Shown: positions 1 to 9,211, numbered from the stretch's first letter. The stretch is 64,000 nt of DNA from Mycobacterium asiaticum (GCF_001673365.1 NZ_LZLS01000184.1:62001-126000), one strand, 5' to 3'. Program-made: numbers and translations. The notes: generated from the sequence alone by a model not told the origin.

Positions 1-2
1 AC

Positions 3-998
3 GGACCTGTCGTGCACACCGCGCGCTGGGACGACGGCGTCGACACCGATGCCAAGCGCATCGCCGTCATCGGGACGGGATCCACCGGAGTTCAGATTGT
101 TTCCGCCCTGCAACCAGGTGCCGCCTCGATCACTCACTTCGTCCGATCTCCCCAGTGGATCCTGTGGGCACCGATGTCGTTGCGGCAGAACGCTATTGTC
201 ACTGCGGCAATGAAGCGCTTCCCCACCGCCAATGACCGGCTGTATCGGACACTGTTGTGGGCGTCCGGAATTCTTGCGGACATCACCACCCGCCCGTCCT
301 GGCGACGCCGTGCGGTGCAGGGCTACGCTCGGCTCTGCCTACGCCTGCAGGTCCGCGATGACGGCTTGCGCAAGAAGTTGACTCCCGACTACCAGCCGCT
401 GTGCAAGCGACAGGTGGTGTCCGGAACCTACTACCGTGCAATTCAATCCGGCAATGCCGAACTGGTGACCGACCGCATCACCGCGGTCACCCCGACCGGG
501 ATCCGAACCGCGGACGGACGGCACCGGTCGGTCGATGTGATCGTGCTGGCCACCGGCTTCCTCTCGCACAATTACATGCGACCGATGGAGATTACCGGCC
601 GCGACGGCCTCAGCATCGACAAAGCCTGGGCCGGCGGGCCGCGGGCCTATCGAATGACCGCAATCCCCGGATTTCCCAACCTTTTCACCGTCCTGGGCCC
701 GAACTCGCCGACAGGCTCCATCTCGCTGCAGTATTCGGCGGAAAAGACGGCCCACTACATAGTGCAACTCCTGGAGATGCTGCGCGCCGGAGTGGCCACC
801 TCGGTCGAGGTCACCGAGGACGCCACCGACGAGTTCAATGCCGATGTGGCCGAAGCGATGACACCTACCGTGTGGAATACCGGGTGCAACTCGTGGTACG
901 TCACCGACAGCAACACGATCGATCTGTGGCCGTACAACCGCGCGAGGTTGACGTCGATGCTCGCCTCGCCCGATCTCGCGCACTTCCACATCCGGTAG
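3..998 (+). CDS. Baeyer-Villiger-type flavin monooxygenase, C-terminal part (cut by left edge)
   Basis: Members of this family use FAD and NADPH to insert one oxygen atom into ketones or related substrates. The frame is open to the left edge; the first possible GTG (12) lies inside a conserved HTARW-like segment, so the true start, the FAD GxGxxG motif and the BVMO fingerprint are outside the window. Visible are the NADPH Rossmann motif GTGSTG, the PDYQPLCKR segment seen in the family, and the late VLATGF motif. It converges on the metallophosphoesterase gene with a 6-bp gap. The substrate cannot be told from this part. The family assignment is firm. Confidence 0.85.
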   Translation, partial: GPVVHTARWDDGVDTDAKRIAVIGTGSTGVQIVSALQPGAASITHFVRSPQWILWAPMSLRQNAIVTAAMKRFPTANDRLYRTLLWASGILADITTRPSWRRRAVQGYARLCLRLQVRDDGLRKKLTPDYQPLCKRQVVSGTYYRAIQSGNAELVTDRITAVTPTGIRTADGRHRSVDVIVLATGFLSHNYMRPMEITGRDGLSIDKAWAGGPRAYRMTAIPGFPNLFTVLGPNSPTGSISLQYSAEKTAHYIVQLLEMLRAGVATSVEVTEDATDEFNADVAEAMTPTVWNTGCNSWYVTDSNTIDLWPYNRARLTSMLASPDLAHFHIR

Positions 999-1004
999 CG
1001 CCGG

Positions 1005-2072
1005 TCAACACCACCGGAAGGCGTGGGGCAGCGCAATCGTGCGTTCCGCAGGCTGATACCAACCCTGCGGGGCATGCTGATCGGTGTGCAGATAACACTG
1101 CACGCGCACCTCGCGGCACCCGGGCGTGAAGGTCAGCAGTCTGCTGATCGGCAGTGTGGTCAGCGGCATGTGATGCCGGCTCAGCGAGGCGACATTGAGA
1201 AACCAGGTGCCCCAACGTTGTTCGATGTGGGTCTTACCGCCGTGGTCGTCGTCGGGGTGGGTATGCGTATGGCCGGCCAACCACATCGCCACGCGGCCAG
1301 GCTGTTCGGCGAGAAACGATTCGAACTGAGCGGAATCTGGTTTGCTGTCAACCCAATACAGGTACGACGCCCCATTCGGCGTGCCCTCGGTGAAGGGCCG
1401 GTGGTAGTGCTCGTGCCATTGTCTGTCCGATCCCTTGCGTACCCCTTCCCATTCACCCGAGGCGACGGTGGTGTCCTTCAACACATAGTGATGCACCGAG
1501 ACGATGTTGAGGTCCGGGTGGGATAGCACCATGTCTTTCCACCACTGAAACGTCTCACCGCTGACCACTCCGCCGGGGTTACCACCCAGCGTTCCGCGAC
1601 CGACCCGCTGCGACGGTTCGTTGCGGTCGCTCATCATCAGAAAAAGCAAGTTCCCCACCCGAAATGAATACCGCTCCCAGGTCCCGGTGATCGGATACCG
1701 ACGCGCAGTCGCATCCACCCCGGAACTTTCGGTGTGCTCGCCCAGCGGATCGATCCACTTGCGCCACCACCACGCGTCGGGTTCGTCGATGCCATTGCGG
1801 TCGTGGTTGCCGGACACGCTGTAGACGTCCTCGCGGCGGTGGCGGCGCAGCGCGCCGAACTGGCGACGCACTTCTCGCCCTTCGGCGTCATCGGGCAGGC
1901 TGTGGTGTGCACCCGACATGTCACCGACGTCGATCGCGAGGTCCCAGTCGAATCCGTCGCGCTCGGAGTCGATGATGGCCTCCGCCAGGCTTTCCCGGCC
2001 GTACTGACAGTCGGTACCGACGTGTGCGTCACCGAACGCCCACAGCCGCAACGGCCGCCGCGCGTCAGACAT
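1005..2072 (-). CDS. calcineurin-like metallophosphoesterase
   Basis: This is a 355-residue binuclear metallophosphoesterase. All family motifs are in order: FGDAH near the N-terminus, VGDM, GNHD, then VHH and a C-terminal GHTHTH. The family hydrolyses phosphomono- or diesters. I chose the ATG at 2072 because it overlaps the stop of the upstream permease by 8 bp; an upstream in-frame start would run 14 residues into the permease. It is therefore the last gene of a set with an ABC transporter and a DUF3604 hydrolase, which suggests the phosphoesterase acts on something the transporter brings in. No signal peptide is evident, so it is probably cytoplasmic. Confidence 0.85.
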   Translation of the reverse strand: MSDARRPLRLWAFGDAHVGTDCQYGRESLAEAIIDSERDGFDWDLAIDVGDMSGAHHSLPDDAEGREVRRQFGALRRHRREDVYSVSGNHDRNGIDEPDAWWWRKWIDPLGEHTESSGVDATARRYPITGTWERYSFRVGNLLFLMMSDRNEPSQRVGRGTLGGNPGGVVSGETFQWWKDMVLSHPDLNIVSVHHYVLKDTTVASGEWEGVRKGSDRQWHEHYHRPFTEGTPNGASYLYWVDSKPDSAQFESFLAEQPGRVAMWLAGHTHTHPDDDHGGKTHIEQRWGTWFLNVASLSRHHMPLTTLPISRLLTFTPGCREVRVQCYLHTDQHAPQGWYQPAERTIALPHAFRWC

Positions 2073-2916
2073 CGCGCTCGTCCAGCAGGCCCCAACGCCG
2101 CCGGATCCGCACATCCACGACGCTGAACAGCGCGTCGATGAAGATCCCGATCGTCAGGATGACGATCATGATGGCAATCGCCGAGGGCATGTCGGTGAGG
2201 TTTTGCGCGTTTTCCAGCAGTACCCCGATCGACGACGTGTTCGCGACCAGTACCACCAGCTCGCCGGCCATCAGACTGCGCCAGGCGAATGCCCACCCTT
2301 GTTTGAGACCGGCCACGAACATCGGCAGCGCGGCGGGGAGTATCACATGTCGGTACAACGCAAAAGACCTGAGCTGCATAGTCTTTGCAGCACGCAGCAG
2401 CACGGGTGAGATGTGATCGACTCCGGCGATCACGCCGAGTGCCACCGCCGGCACGGTGCCGATCACGATTACGAACAGGATCGCCGAAGTGTTCAGACCG
2501 AAGAAGATGATGGCGAAGGGGAACCACGCGATCGCCGGCATCGTCTGCAGACCGATGATCAACGGCCCGAAAGCGACACGCAGCAACCGGTTTCGCGCGA
2601 TCACGGCGCCGATCGCCGTGCCGATCAAGGCGGCCAGCGCAAACCCTGTCAGGGCGCGGCTCATCGTGGTAGCGATGGCATCCCAAAGCAACGGACCTTG
2701 CAGTTGACGCCACAGGTTTTCCGCGACAATGCCAGGCCCGGGCAGCACGAACTGCGGTTTCCAGCCGCTCAACACGATCAGTTCCCAGCCGGTGACGATG
2801 GCCAGGACGGCAATGAGTTTCGGCCCCACGGTGGCCGTCATCCGGTGGATGATGCCGCTGCGGCCGGAATCGGCGAGCCGGGAAGTCCGCACGATGTCAC
2901 CGAGTTCAGTCGCCAC
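2065..2916 (-). CDS. ABC transporter permease, NitT/TauT (SsuC-like) family
   Basis: This 283-residue polytopic membrane protein belongs to the BPD_transp_1 family. It has about six hydrophobic helices, and the segment AAKTMQLRSFALYRHVILPAALP carries the EAA loop that contacts the ATPase (seen here as the RHVILPAALP part). I place the start at GTG 2916, which overlaps the ATPase stop by 11 bp; the next upstream start would overlap it by 86 bp. With the ATPase and lipoprotein encoded upstream it forms an importer of the nitrate/sulfonate/taurine type. The substrate cannot be read from the permease sequence. Confidence 0.88.
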   Translation of the reverse strand: MATELGDIVRTSRLADSGRSGIIHRMTATVGPKLIAVLAIVTGWELIVLSGWKPQFVLPGPGIVAENLWRQLQGPLLWDAIATTMSRALTGFALAALIGTAIGAVIARNRLLRVAFGPLIIGLQTMPAIAWFPFAIIFFGLNTSAILFVIVIGTVPAVALGVIAGVDHISPVLLRAAKTMQLRSFALYRHVILPAALPMFVAGLKQGWAFAWRSLMAGELVVLVANTSSIGVLLENAQNLTDMPSAIAIMIVILTIGIFIDALFSVVDVRIRRRWGLLDERDV

Positions 2917-3712
2917 TGGTATTTCCGCTCCGATTGAGCTGCTCGGTAATGTGGGCGGCCAATTCGGCGACTTCGGCGGTGTTGATGTCACGGGGGCGCG
3001 TCAGCGACACCGGGAATTCCTCGACGACCTCCGCGGGCCGCCGACTCAGCAGCACCACGCGATCGGCGAGGCGTACCGCCTCGCGCACGTTATGCGTGAC
3101 GAAGACAACGGTGAGGTTGCGGGCCAACGCAATCCGTTCCAGCTCACCCTGTAGCCGATCGCGGGTCAGCGCATCCAGCGCGGCAAACGGTTCGTCCATC
3201 AACAAGACGTCGGCATCTTGGGCCAGGGCCCGGGCTAACGCCACCCGCTGCTGCATTCCCCCGGACAACTGGTGCGGCCGCCGGTCGGCGAACTCGGATA
3301 GCCCGACGGTGTGCAGCAGGTCGCGGGCAGTCGCGCGACGTTGCCGGCGGGGAACAGCGCGCGCCCGCAACGCCAGTTCGACGTTGCCCGTGGCGGTCAG
3401 CCAGGGAAACAAGGCCGGCTCCTGGAACATCATCGCGACGCGGCGGCCGCCCGTGTTGACCGAACCCGCGGTCGGCTTATCGAGTTCGGCGATCAACGAA
3501 AGCAGGGTGCTCTTCCCACAGCCGGAAACACCTACCACACAGACGAATTCCCCCTGCTCGACCGTCAGGGACAACGGGCCCAGCGCCGCGACGGAGGCCG
3601 CCCCTTTTCCGTAGGACTTGGCCACCCGGTCGAGACGCACTGCGGCAACCGAACTCGGCGAGCGAACGCTGGCGTCGCACACTACGGCACCGCGAACCCC
3701 GGCGGCCGTCAC
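2906..3712 (-). CDS. ABC transporter ATP-binding protein, NitT/TauT (SsuB-like) family
   Basis: This is a 268-residue ABC ATPase. Walker A GVSGCGKST, Q-loop in MMFQEPALFPW, signature LSGGMQQR, Walker B VLLMDEPFAALD and the switch His in FVTHN are all present, so it should be active. The GTG start at 3712 overlaps the stop of the substrate-binding protein gene by 4 bp (GTGA), indicating translational coupling. It powers the adjacent SsuC-like permease at the inner face of the membrane. Confidence 0.93.
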   Translation of the reverse strand: MTAAGVRGAVVCDASVRSPSSVAAVRLDRVAKSYGKGAASVAALGPLSLTVEQGEFVCVVGVSGCGKSTLLSLIAELDKPTAGSVNTGGRRVAMMFQEPALFPWLTATGNVELALRARAVPRRQRRATARDLLHTVGLSEFADRRPHQLSGGMQQRVALARALAQDADVLLMDEPFAALDALTRDRLQGELERIALARNLTVVFVTHNVREAVRLADRVVLLSRRPAEVVEEFPVSLTRPRDINTAEVAELAAHITEQLNRSGNTSGD

Positions 3713-4731
3713 GCCGCCACCGGCGGGGCACCCCGGGCCGCCAGCTCACGGTTGAGCGGGCCGAGGTCGAAGATGCCCTCGAGGTTCAGCGGTTGCAGCA
3801 GGTTCACCGAGACAGCCTTGCGTACTTGATCGTTGAGCGATTGCACGCCTGGATCGTTGGTGAACGTAGTCTCCTGGAAAGACGCCGTCAGCACATCCGG
3901 TGCCAGTCCGTTGCCCAGCGCCTTGACCAACGCGGCATTTGTGGACCGGGCCGCCGCCTCGGGGTCGCGGTGGATCGTCTCGTCGGCCTCGATCTGGCCA
4001 CGGATCAGACCCGCGACGACGTCGGGATGAGCGGACAGAAACTCTTGGCGCACCACCAAAATGGTGATCGTATTCGGGTCCGACCAGAGCCTGACGCCAC
4101 CAGCGTTGACCAATTGCACATCGTAGGGTGCCGATTCGATGGCACCGTCGATCTTGTTGTTGATGAACTGTTGCACGATCGCCGACTCCGGACTCGTCGG
4201 TCTGATCGAAACATCCCCGCCGCCTTGCGGATTGGTCTTCAGGCCGTTCTTCAACAGCCAGTCCCGCAGGCTGACGTCCTGGGCGCCGCCTAGTGCCGGA
4301 TCGGCGAACGTTTTGCCGCGAAAGTCCTCGGCCGAGTTGATGCCGGGCTTGACCACCATCGACGTCCCCCCGGCCGCGGAACCGGAGATGATCTTGATGG
4401 CGGTGCCGTTGGATCGCTGCCAGGCGTTGAACGCCGGATTCGGACCGATGTATGCCGCATCGAGTTGGCCTGACAATAGCGCGGTAGTTTCCGCGGTGCC
4501 CTGGCCGAACGCCTGTGGCTCGAACTTCACCCCCGGACCGAGGTTTTTCGCGAACGTCCCGGTATCGATGCCGACCAGCGCTGAGGCATGGGTGACCCGG
4601 GTCAGGTAACCCAACCGCAGTGTGACACCTGATGAGTTCGACGTCGATGGGTGACCGCCGCAGCCGACCAGCACCGCGCCGAGCGCGAGCGCGAAAGCGA
4701 TTGCGGGATGGAAATACTTGGAAACAGACAC
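3709..4731 (-). CDS. ABC transporter substrate-binding lipoprotein, NitT/TauT family
   Basis: This 340-residue lipoprotein starts with a signal peptide and the lipobox LVGC (Cys at about residue 24), so it should be anchored outside the membrane. The mature part begins LRLGYLTRV and has the SsuA/ThiY-like fold signature, including a segment beginning LLSGQLDAAYIGPNPA that is typical of nitrate, sulfonate and taurine binding proteins. I chose GTG 4731 because it lies 7 nt after GGGGAG and gives a clean signal peptide; longer frames add 56 residues of non-signal sequence. It delivers substrate to the following ATPase and permease. The ligand is unknown; an oxyanion or organosulfonate is family precedent only. 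Confidence 0.85.
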   Translation of the reverse strand: MSVSKYFHPAIAFALALGAVLVGCGGHPSTSNSSGVTLRLGYLTRVTHASALVGIDTGTFAKNLGPGVKFEPQAFGQGTAETTALLSGQLDAAYIGPNPAFNAWQRSNGTAIKIISGSAAGGTSMVVKPGINSAEDFRGKTFADPALGGAQDVSLRDWLLKNGLKTNPQGGGDVSIRPTSPESAIVQQFINNKIDGAIESAPYDVQLVNAGGVRLWSDPNTITILVVRQEFLSAHPDVVAGLIRGQIEADETIHRDPEAAARSTNAALVKALGNGLAPDVLTASFQETTFTNDPGVQSLNDQVRKAVSVNLLQPLNLEGIFDLGPLNRELAARGAPPVAA

Positions 4732-4867
4732 GGGCACTCCCCGAGAAAGGTTGGCGGACGGGACGAATCGCCGGATGTTCAGCCGGCCTGCTGCGAACCC
4801 GGACACGAAGCGCAGGTGATGCGGCCGAAGTCGACGTGACGGCGCCGGGTCAGCGCGCGATGTCCCA

Positions 4868-7195
4868 TCATCGTGGGTCTGCCTGTGGCCGAGCGACAAA
4901 CAGTGGGCTGGTCCAGATCTGATGTCCGTCGCTTTGCCTTGCCCTCAGGTAGACGGCACTGTGTTGCGTCGGAAGCGCCAGTGCCAGCTCACCGGTGACC
5001 GTGGTGGGCAATGCGGACGGATCGGCGATTCGTTCCGCGCGAATGCGCAGGTTCAATCCACCGGCCGCTTGCTCGACGCCGGATTGCGCGATCAATTCCG
5101 AACCCGTGACGGTCAGGGTCGCGCGGTGGCCATATTCGAGCACCGTTGTCTCGATGTGCAATTGGGCTTCGGCCAAGTCGCGCAGACTCATGATGAATCC
5201 GATGTCTGCCCCGTAGGTGGTGGTGTCCCAGTTGACGACCTGGCCCGCACCTTCGATCTGCTGTTCGGGATGACTTGCCGCCCAGGCTGTTACGGAATCA
5301 ACTTCGGTGCCGTCGACCTGCAGCCGGCCCGCCCACGTCGCCCAGCGGTAGCGGTCGCGGTGCCGCGCGCCACCCCACCGGATCCGGACCAGCGAATCCG
5401 ACAGCCCCGTTTCGGCGTTGAGGTCGCGCCGCCACAGCGGCCCGTGCGTGTCGTAGATCGCTATGTCTTCGGTGCCGGCGCTTCCGTAGACGCCGTATTC
5501 CACCGCGAGTTCTGGGGCGGCGGTGAGTATTTCATCGCCCATCCAGTCCTCGCCGCTGCGCAACAGGGCTACCGACCTGCTGCCGGTGGTTGCCCAGGTC
5601 CGTCGGGACCGCAATGCGCGGCCGACGTCCTTTGCCGTGAGCCGCTCGGCGAGCACTCCGGTCAAACCGCCATGACCACCGAAGATGTTGGCGCCGGGTG
5701 CGCCACCGCCGGGACGGCCCCGGTGTTCGTCGCTGGCTGCGCTGGCGCCGACTTTCAGACCCCGTGCCAATGCGTCTTCGAAGAACCAGGGGCTGATGCC
5801 CCAACTGGAGTGCACCTCGACCAGGCGCTCCAACTCGGGATGGTGCCAGTCCAGGACGGCTCGGCGACCTCCGACATGCGGGATCAGCAGATACGATGCC
5901 GGCTCTTTTTCGTACGCCGCATAGAGTTCGGTGATCGGCCACGTCTGCGGCGTTGGTGCGGTGGCTGTCATGCCGTGCCGCCATTCCAGTGACCGCGCGA
6001 TGGTGGTGTCCTCGTCGAGGAAGACGACGTTGTGATCACCGCCTACACCCGCGGTCCCACACCATTCCACCCCCGGGAAGCAGACGAAGACGTCGTCCTG
6101 GGAGGCGGCCCGGCACGCGTCCACCACGTCCGACCAGGCGCCGTCGGTGATCTGGAAGTCGTTGGCCGTGTAGCCGAGGATGTCCAGCGCACCGACGTCG
6201 CGGCCGTAGCGAAGATTCCAGTCTGTGTTCTGCGTTCCGACGGTGTCGTTGGAGTGCACATGCAGATCGCAGAAAAACCCGCGCGGCGCAGGCAGATCCG
6301 CGACAACGTCGATCTCCGCCGGGCACGGCCCGAAGGACACCCCGTCGACCTCAGCGCTCACTTGGACCGAGACCGTGGGAGCCGGAACGTCCAATGTGGT
6401 TTGTGCCCAGCCGATCGCCGGAGTTGTTGCGGCCGCGATGGTTTCGCCGCCGACCTCGGCACGCACGCTCGCGGCGACGTCGCGGCAGGCGTTACCCCAG
6501 CGGTCCTGCAAGTGTGCCCGCAGTTTTGCCGCCGTGGTGCCGACGCCGACGACGCGAGGACCGTGCACCACCAGCTGCGCCGGCGGGCCCGCGGTGACGG
6601 CGATCTTGGCGACGGCCGCGTGCGCCATCCGCGAGGTACCGAGCGGATCGACGAACAGATGCACCTCGAAGTCGTCTTCGACGAAGGTTTGCACCCGGGT
6701 GCCGGGGCCACCGAAACGGCGGTCGCCAAGCCGGATTTCGATCACGTCGCCTGGACGCAGATATCCGTCGACCACGTGCACCAGCAGTGATTTCTGGAAC
6801 GGCCGCTCGCCGCCTTTGACGTCGTATCGGGTGACCAGCTGCTGGGCGGTGGCCCGGCCGTCCGGTGACGCGCCGCCCAGCACCGAGCGGCCGATCAGCG
6901 AAGCGGTCGCGAAGTCTCGGCCGGCGGGCTCGGAGGTTTGCAGATCCCAGTCGGAGTAGTAGCGGTAGCACAACTTCAGCCAGCCGCTGTCGGCGATGCC
7001 GGATTGCCCTACGACGTAGGTGAATACGAGTTCCTCTATCGCCCCGGCCACCACCCGCTCGGTGTGGCAGGTCAAGGTGCCCAGGAACGGCAGCGTCGCA
7101 AACTCGGCAGCGACCCGCTCCCGCACTTCGACCGAGGAGCAGTCGTTGGTGCCGAGTCCGGTGACCGGACGCACGACGACAGACATGTGGCTCAT
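4868..7195 (-). CDS. DUF3604/PHP-type metal-dependent hydrolase
   Basis: This large protein (about 775 residues from ATG 7195; ATG 7186 is the alternative start) has an N-terminal beta-rich part and a central PHP-like metal domain. Candidate metal ligands are DLHVHS, the Glu of PGVEW, the His of GGDHNVV, the His of LIPHVGG, the His of VEVHSSWG and SDEHRGRPG. These match the DUF3604 family, which is related to PHP phosphoesterases. No experimental function can be assigned. It is the first gene before the ABC transporter (136-bp gap) and is divergent from a LysR regulator, so the set may take up and hydrolyse an ester or phosphoester compound. That role is inference. Confidence 0.7.
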   Translation of the reverse strand: MSHMSVVVRPVTGLGTNDCSSVEVRERVAAEFATLPFLGTLTCHTERVVAGAIEELVFTYVVGQSGIADSGWLKLCYRYYSDWDLQTSEPAGRDFATASLIGRSVLGGASPDGRATAQQLVTRYDVKGGERPFQKSLLVHVVDGYLRPGDVIEIRLGDRRFGGPGTRVQTFVEDDFEVHLFVDPLGTSRMAHAAVAKIAVTAGPPAQLVVHGPRVVGVGTTAAKLRAHLQDRWGNACRDVAASVRAEVGGETIAAATTPAIGWAQTTLDVPAPTVSVQVSAEVDGVSFGPCPAEIDVVADLPAPRGFFCDLHVHSNDTVGTQNTDWNLRYGRDVGALDILGYTANDFQITDGAWSDVVDACRAASQDDVFVCFPGVEWCGTAGVGGDHNVVFLDEDTTIARSLEWRHGMTATAPTPQTWPITELYAAYEKEPASYLLIPHVGGRRAVLDWHHPELERLVEVHSSWGISPWFFEDALARGLKVGASAASDEHRGRPGGGAPGANIFGGHGGLTGVLAERLTAKDVGRALRSRRTWATTGSRSVALLRSGEDWMGDEILTAAPELAVEYGVYGSAGTEDIAIYDTHGPLWRRDLNAETGLSDSLVRIRWGGARHRDRYRWATWAGRLQVDGTEVDSVTAWAASHPEQQIEGAGQVVNWDTTTYGADIGFIMSLRDLAEAQLHIETTVLEYGHRATLTVTGSELIAQSGVEQAAGGLNLRIRAERIADPSALPTTVTGELALALPTQHSAVYLRARQSDGHQIWTSPLFVARPQADPR

Positions 7196-7233
7196 TCTTG
7201 ATCGACAGCACTTAGACGTCCAGCGCATAGATA

Positions 7234-7244
7234 TGATCCGATCA
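7234..7244. promoter_or_regulatory. candidate LysR operator
   Basis: TGATCCGATCA is a perfect 11-bp interrupted palindrome (TGATC-C-GATCA) in the 69-bp gap between the divergent DUF3604 and LysR genes. A further TGATC half-site follows at 7256-7260. LysR regulators usually bind short dyads of this kind in such gaps. Binding is inferred from position and symmetry only. Confidence 0.45.
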
Positions 7245-7264
7245 ATCATCGAAAGTGATCAATC

Positions 7265-8164
7265 GTGAACCTGCAGCAGCTCCGTTACGTCCTTGCGGTG
7301 GCCGAAACCGGTAGCTTCACACGGGCCGCGGACAGCCTGTTCGTCGTGCAGTCAGCACTGAGCCAACAGGTCCGCAAACTCGAAGATGAGCTGGGCATTC
7401 CCGTCTTCAATCGCACCACCCGATCGGTCTCGCTGACACCCGCGGGAGAGGCGCTGCTTCCCCTGCTCCGCCAGGTGATTGCCGGGGTGGATCAGATCGC
7501 GATCGATGCCCAAGCGCTGCGCGGCACGGTGGCCGGCCGACTTACGGTCGGGATGATGGAAATTCCGTCGGAGAGCCTCGATGTGTCCGCTCTGATGGCG
7601 ACCTTCCACGAGCGCTACCCCGACGTCATCGTGACGCTGCGCAGCGGCGGCAGCGACCTGCTCGTCCAAGCCACCCGGGACCGCAAGCTCGACGCGGCGA
7701 TCGTCGGCTCCAACATCGGGCGCTCCACCGACCAACTGTGCTTCGAGCACTTGTTCTCCGAATCGTTGGTGGCCGTGCTGCCGGTCGGGCATCCGCTCGC
7801 CATCCGCCGGTCGGTGTCGCTATCGGAGCTTGCTGCACTCCCGTTCATCGACTTTCCGCCTGGTTATGGACTCCGCCGCGAGACCGACCGCGGCTTCGCC
7901 GACGTCCGGCGACGTGTCGCCTTCGAGGTGACCCGGGTCGACGAGGTGATTCACTTCGTCTGTCAAAACCTCGGTGTCGCACTGCTTCCCGAGTCGGTGG
8001 CACGAAGCCGCGCCGAGACCAACGCAACGCTGGTACTGCTACCTGTGCAAGGCGCCGAGTTGCGGCGCGAGGTTCATCTGGTCGCGTCGCCGAGTCGGTT
8101 TCGTTCGGCGGCGACCCACGCCTTCATCGGATGCGTGCACGAGCACATCGGCCTCACGAGCTGA
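7265..8164 (+). CDS. LysR-family transcriptional regulator
   Basis: This 299-residue protein has the N-terminal winged helix of LysR regulators (starts NLQQLRYVLAVAETGSFTRAA; helix segment QSALSQQVRKLE) followed by a periplasmic-binding-protein-like effector domain. The GTG start at 7265 follows GAAAG at 7251-7255. It is divergent from the DUF3604/ABC/phosphoesterase set and probably controls it in response to a small ligand. Its 3' end overlaps the convergent TetR gene by 11 bp. Confidence 0.92.
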   Translation: MNLQQLRYVLAVAETGSFTRAADSLFVVQSALSQQVRKLEDELGIPVFNRTTRSVSLTPAGEALLPLLRQVIAGVDQIAIDAQALRGTVAGRLTVGMMEIPSESLDVSALMATFHERYPDVIVTLRSGGSDLLVQATRDRKLDAAIVGSNIGRSTDQLCFEHLFSESLVAVLPVGHPLAIRRSVSLSELAALPFIDFPPGYGLRRETDRGFADVRRRVAFEVTRVDEVIHFVCQNLGVALLPESVARSRAETNATLVLLPVQGAELRREVHLVASPSRFRSAATHAFIGCVHEHIGLTS

Positions 8165-8714
8165 TCGGACCGGTCAAGTAGTGGGCGAACACCGGGCGCA
8201 ACCATTCGGTGAGGGTCGCATCATCCATATCGGCGAGCGCCGGGATTCGCAGTATGTAGCGCGCCGTAGCCAAGCCCAACACCTGCGATCCCAACAGGGC
8301 GGTCCGCTCGGCGGCGCGATCGGGGACGGCGGCGGCCAACGCGGGCGCGACCCGGTCCACGAATACCTCGAGCATCGCGTCGGCGGCGGCCCGGTTGGTT
8401 GCGGCCGCACGCAGTAGCGGCAGAAACGGCCCCTCTGAACCCCATACCGAGACGAACATCGGCAACAACAGGTCGACTATCCGTTCGGGTGCGACTCCGC
8501 TCAGGTCCGGGAAGGTTATGTCGAATCGTGCAGCCGCAGTGAATAATTCCGCCTTGCTCCCGAAGTAGTGCATAACGAGCGCCGGGTCCACACCCGCCGC
8601 CGACGCAACCGAGCGGATGGTCGTGCGTTCGAAACCGTGAGTGCCGAATTGCGAGCGCGCCATCGCCAGGATGGTGGCTCGAGTTGCTTCACCGTCACGC
8701 GCCTTCGGGGCCAT
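8154..8714 (-). CDS. TetR-family transcriptional regulator
   Basis: This 186-residue TetR protein has a clear N-terminal helix-turn-helix (FERTTIRSVASAAGVDPALV, then HYFGSK). I chose ATG 8714; a TTG seven codons upstream lies within a palindromic operator and is less likely. It is divergent from the hypothetical/FAD-hydroxylase operon, and two near-identical palindromes lie in the gap, so autoregulation plus repression of the divergent operon is likely. A third related palindrome lies before the PF10118 operon at 13035. Confidence 0.92.
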   Translation of the reverse strand: MAPKARDGEATRATILAMARSQFGTHGFERTTIRSVASAAGVDPALVMHYFGSKAELFTAAARFDITFPDLSGVAPERIVDLLLPMFVSVWGSEGPFLPLLRAAATNRAAADAMLEVFVDRVAPALAAAVPDRAAERTALLGSQVLGLATARYILRIPALADMDDATLTEWLRPVFAHYLTGPISS

Positions 8715-8727
8715 GGCGAGCAGTGTA

Positions 8728-8743
8728 TTCAACAACTGTTGAC
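8728..8743. promoter_or_regulatory. TetR operator copy 1
   Basis: TTCAACAACTGTTGAC is a 16-bp dyad with arms TTCAACA and TGTTGA(c) around two central bases. It overlaps the -35 box of the divergent promoter and lies 14 bp upstream of the TetR ATG. The same architecture recurs at 8772. Confidence 0.6.
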
Positions 8744-8767
8744 ATGACCAGCGCAGCGGTCTAGCGT
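8739..8767 (+). promoter_or_regulatory. SigA-type promoter of the 8804-10716 operon
   Basis: A perfect -35 TTGACA (8739-8744) is followed after 17 bp by TAGCGT (8762-8767), which fits the mycobacterial TANNNT -10. The two TetR operators overlap its -35 and its expected start region, an arrangement expected for repression. Confidence 0.6.
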
Positions 8768-8771
8768 TGAG

Positions 8772-8787
8772 TTCAACAGTTGTTGAA
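8772..8787. promoter_or_regulatory. TetR operator copy 2
   Basis: TTCAACAGTTGTTGAA is a dyad with perfect 7-bp arms (TTCAACA/TGTTGAA) around GT. It sits just downstream of the -10 box and upstream of the AGGAGG ribosome site (8791-8796). Its reverse complement matches copy 1 at 15 of 16 positions. Confidence 0.6.
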
Positions 8788-8803
8788 GTCAGGAGGTCCG
8801 GCC

Positions 8804-9211
8804 ATGCCTATCACCGCGATCCAGATCGGCCTCGACCCCGACGTGATCGACTGCTCCGCAGCCGATTTCGCGCAGTTTCCCGGTCTGACAAGGGAAAAAC
8901 TTCGGGCCGCCAACGACGACAACGTCGCCGCCATGCGGGCCGCCGGCTATCGGGTCGACAACTGCCTCGTCGACTTCGGCGAGGCAGGCGCAACCAAGGC
9001 CCGCCAGTGGCTCGAAGCCAACCGGTATGACGCGGTGCTGATCGGGGCAGGCATCCGCCTAGTTGCCGGCAACACACTGCTTTTCGAGGAGATAGTCAAC
9101 ACCGCGCACGTCACGCAACCCGGCTGTCGATTCGTCTTCAACTACGCGGCCCAGTCGACACCGGATGACATCCGACGCTGGTACCCGCACCCCGAGGCGG
9201 TGGCGAAATGA
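8804..9211 (+). CDS. conserved hypothetical protein
   Basis: This is a 135-residue soluble protein with no family I recognise. The centre (segment beginning ARQWLEANRYDAVLIGAGIRL) reads like an alpha/beta nucleotide- or ligand-binding fold. The start is well supported: ATG 8804 follows AGGAGG by 7 nt. Its stop overlaps the FAD hydroxylase start (ATGA), so the two are coupled. The TetR-controlled promoter lies directly upstream. A role in metabolism of the hydroxylase substrate or product is only inferred. Confidence 0.8.
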   Translation: MPITAIQIGLDPDVIDCSAADFAQFPGLTREKLRAANDDNVAAMRAAGYRVDNCLVDFGEAGATKARQWLEANRYDAVLIGAGIRLVAGNTLLFEEIVNTAHVTQPGCRFVFNYAAQSTPDDIRRWYPHPEAVAK

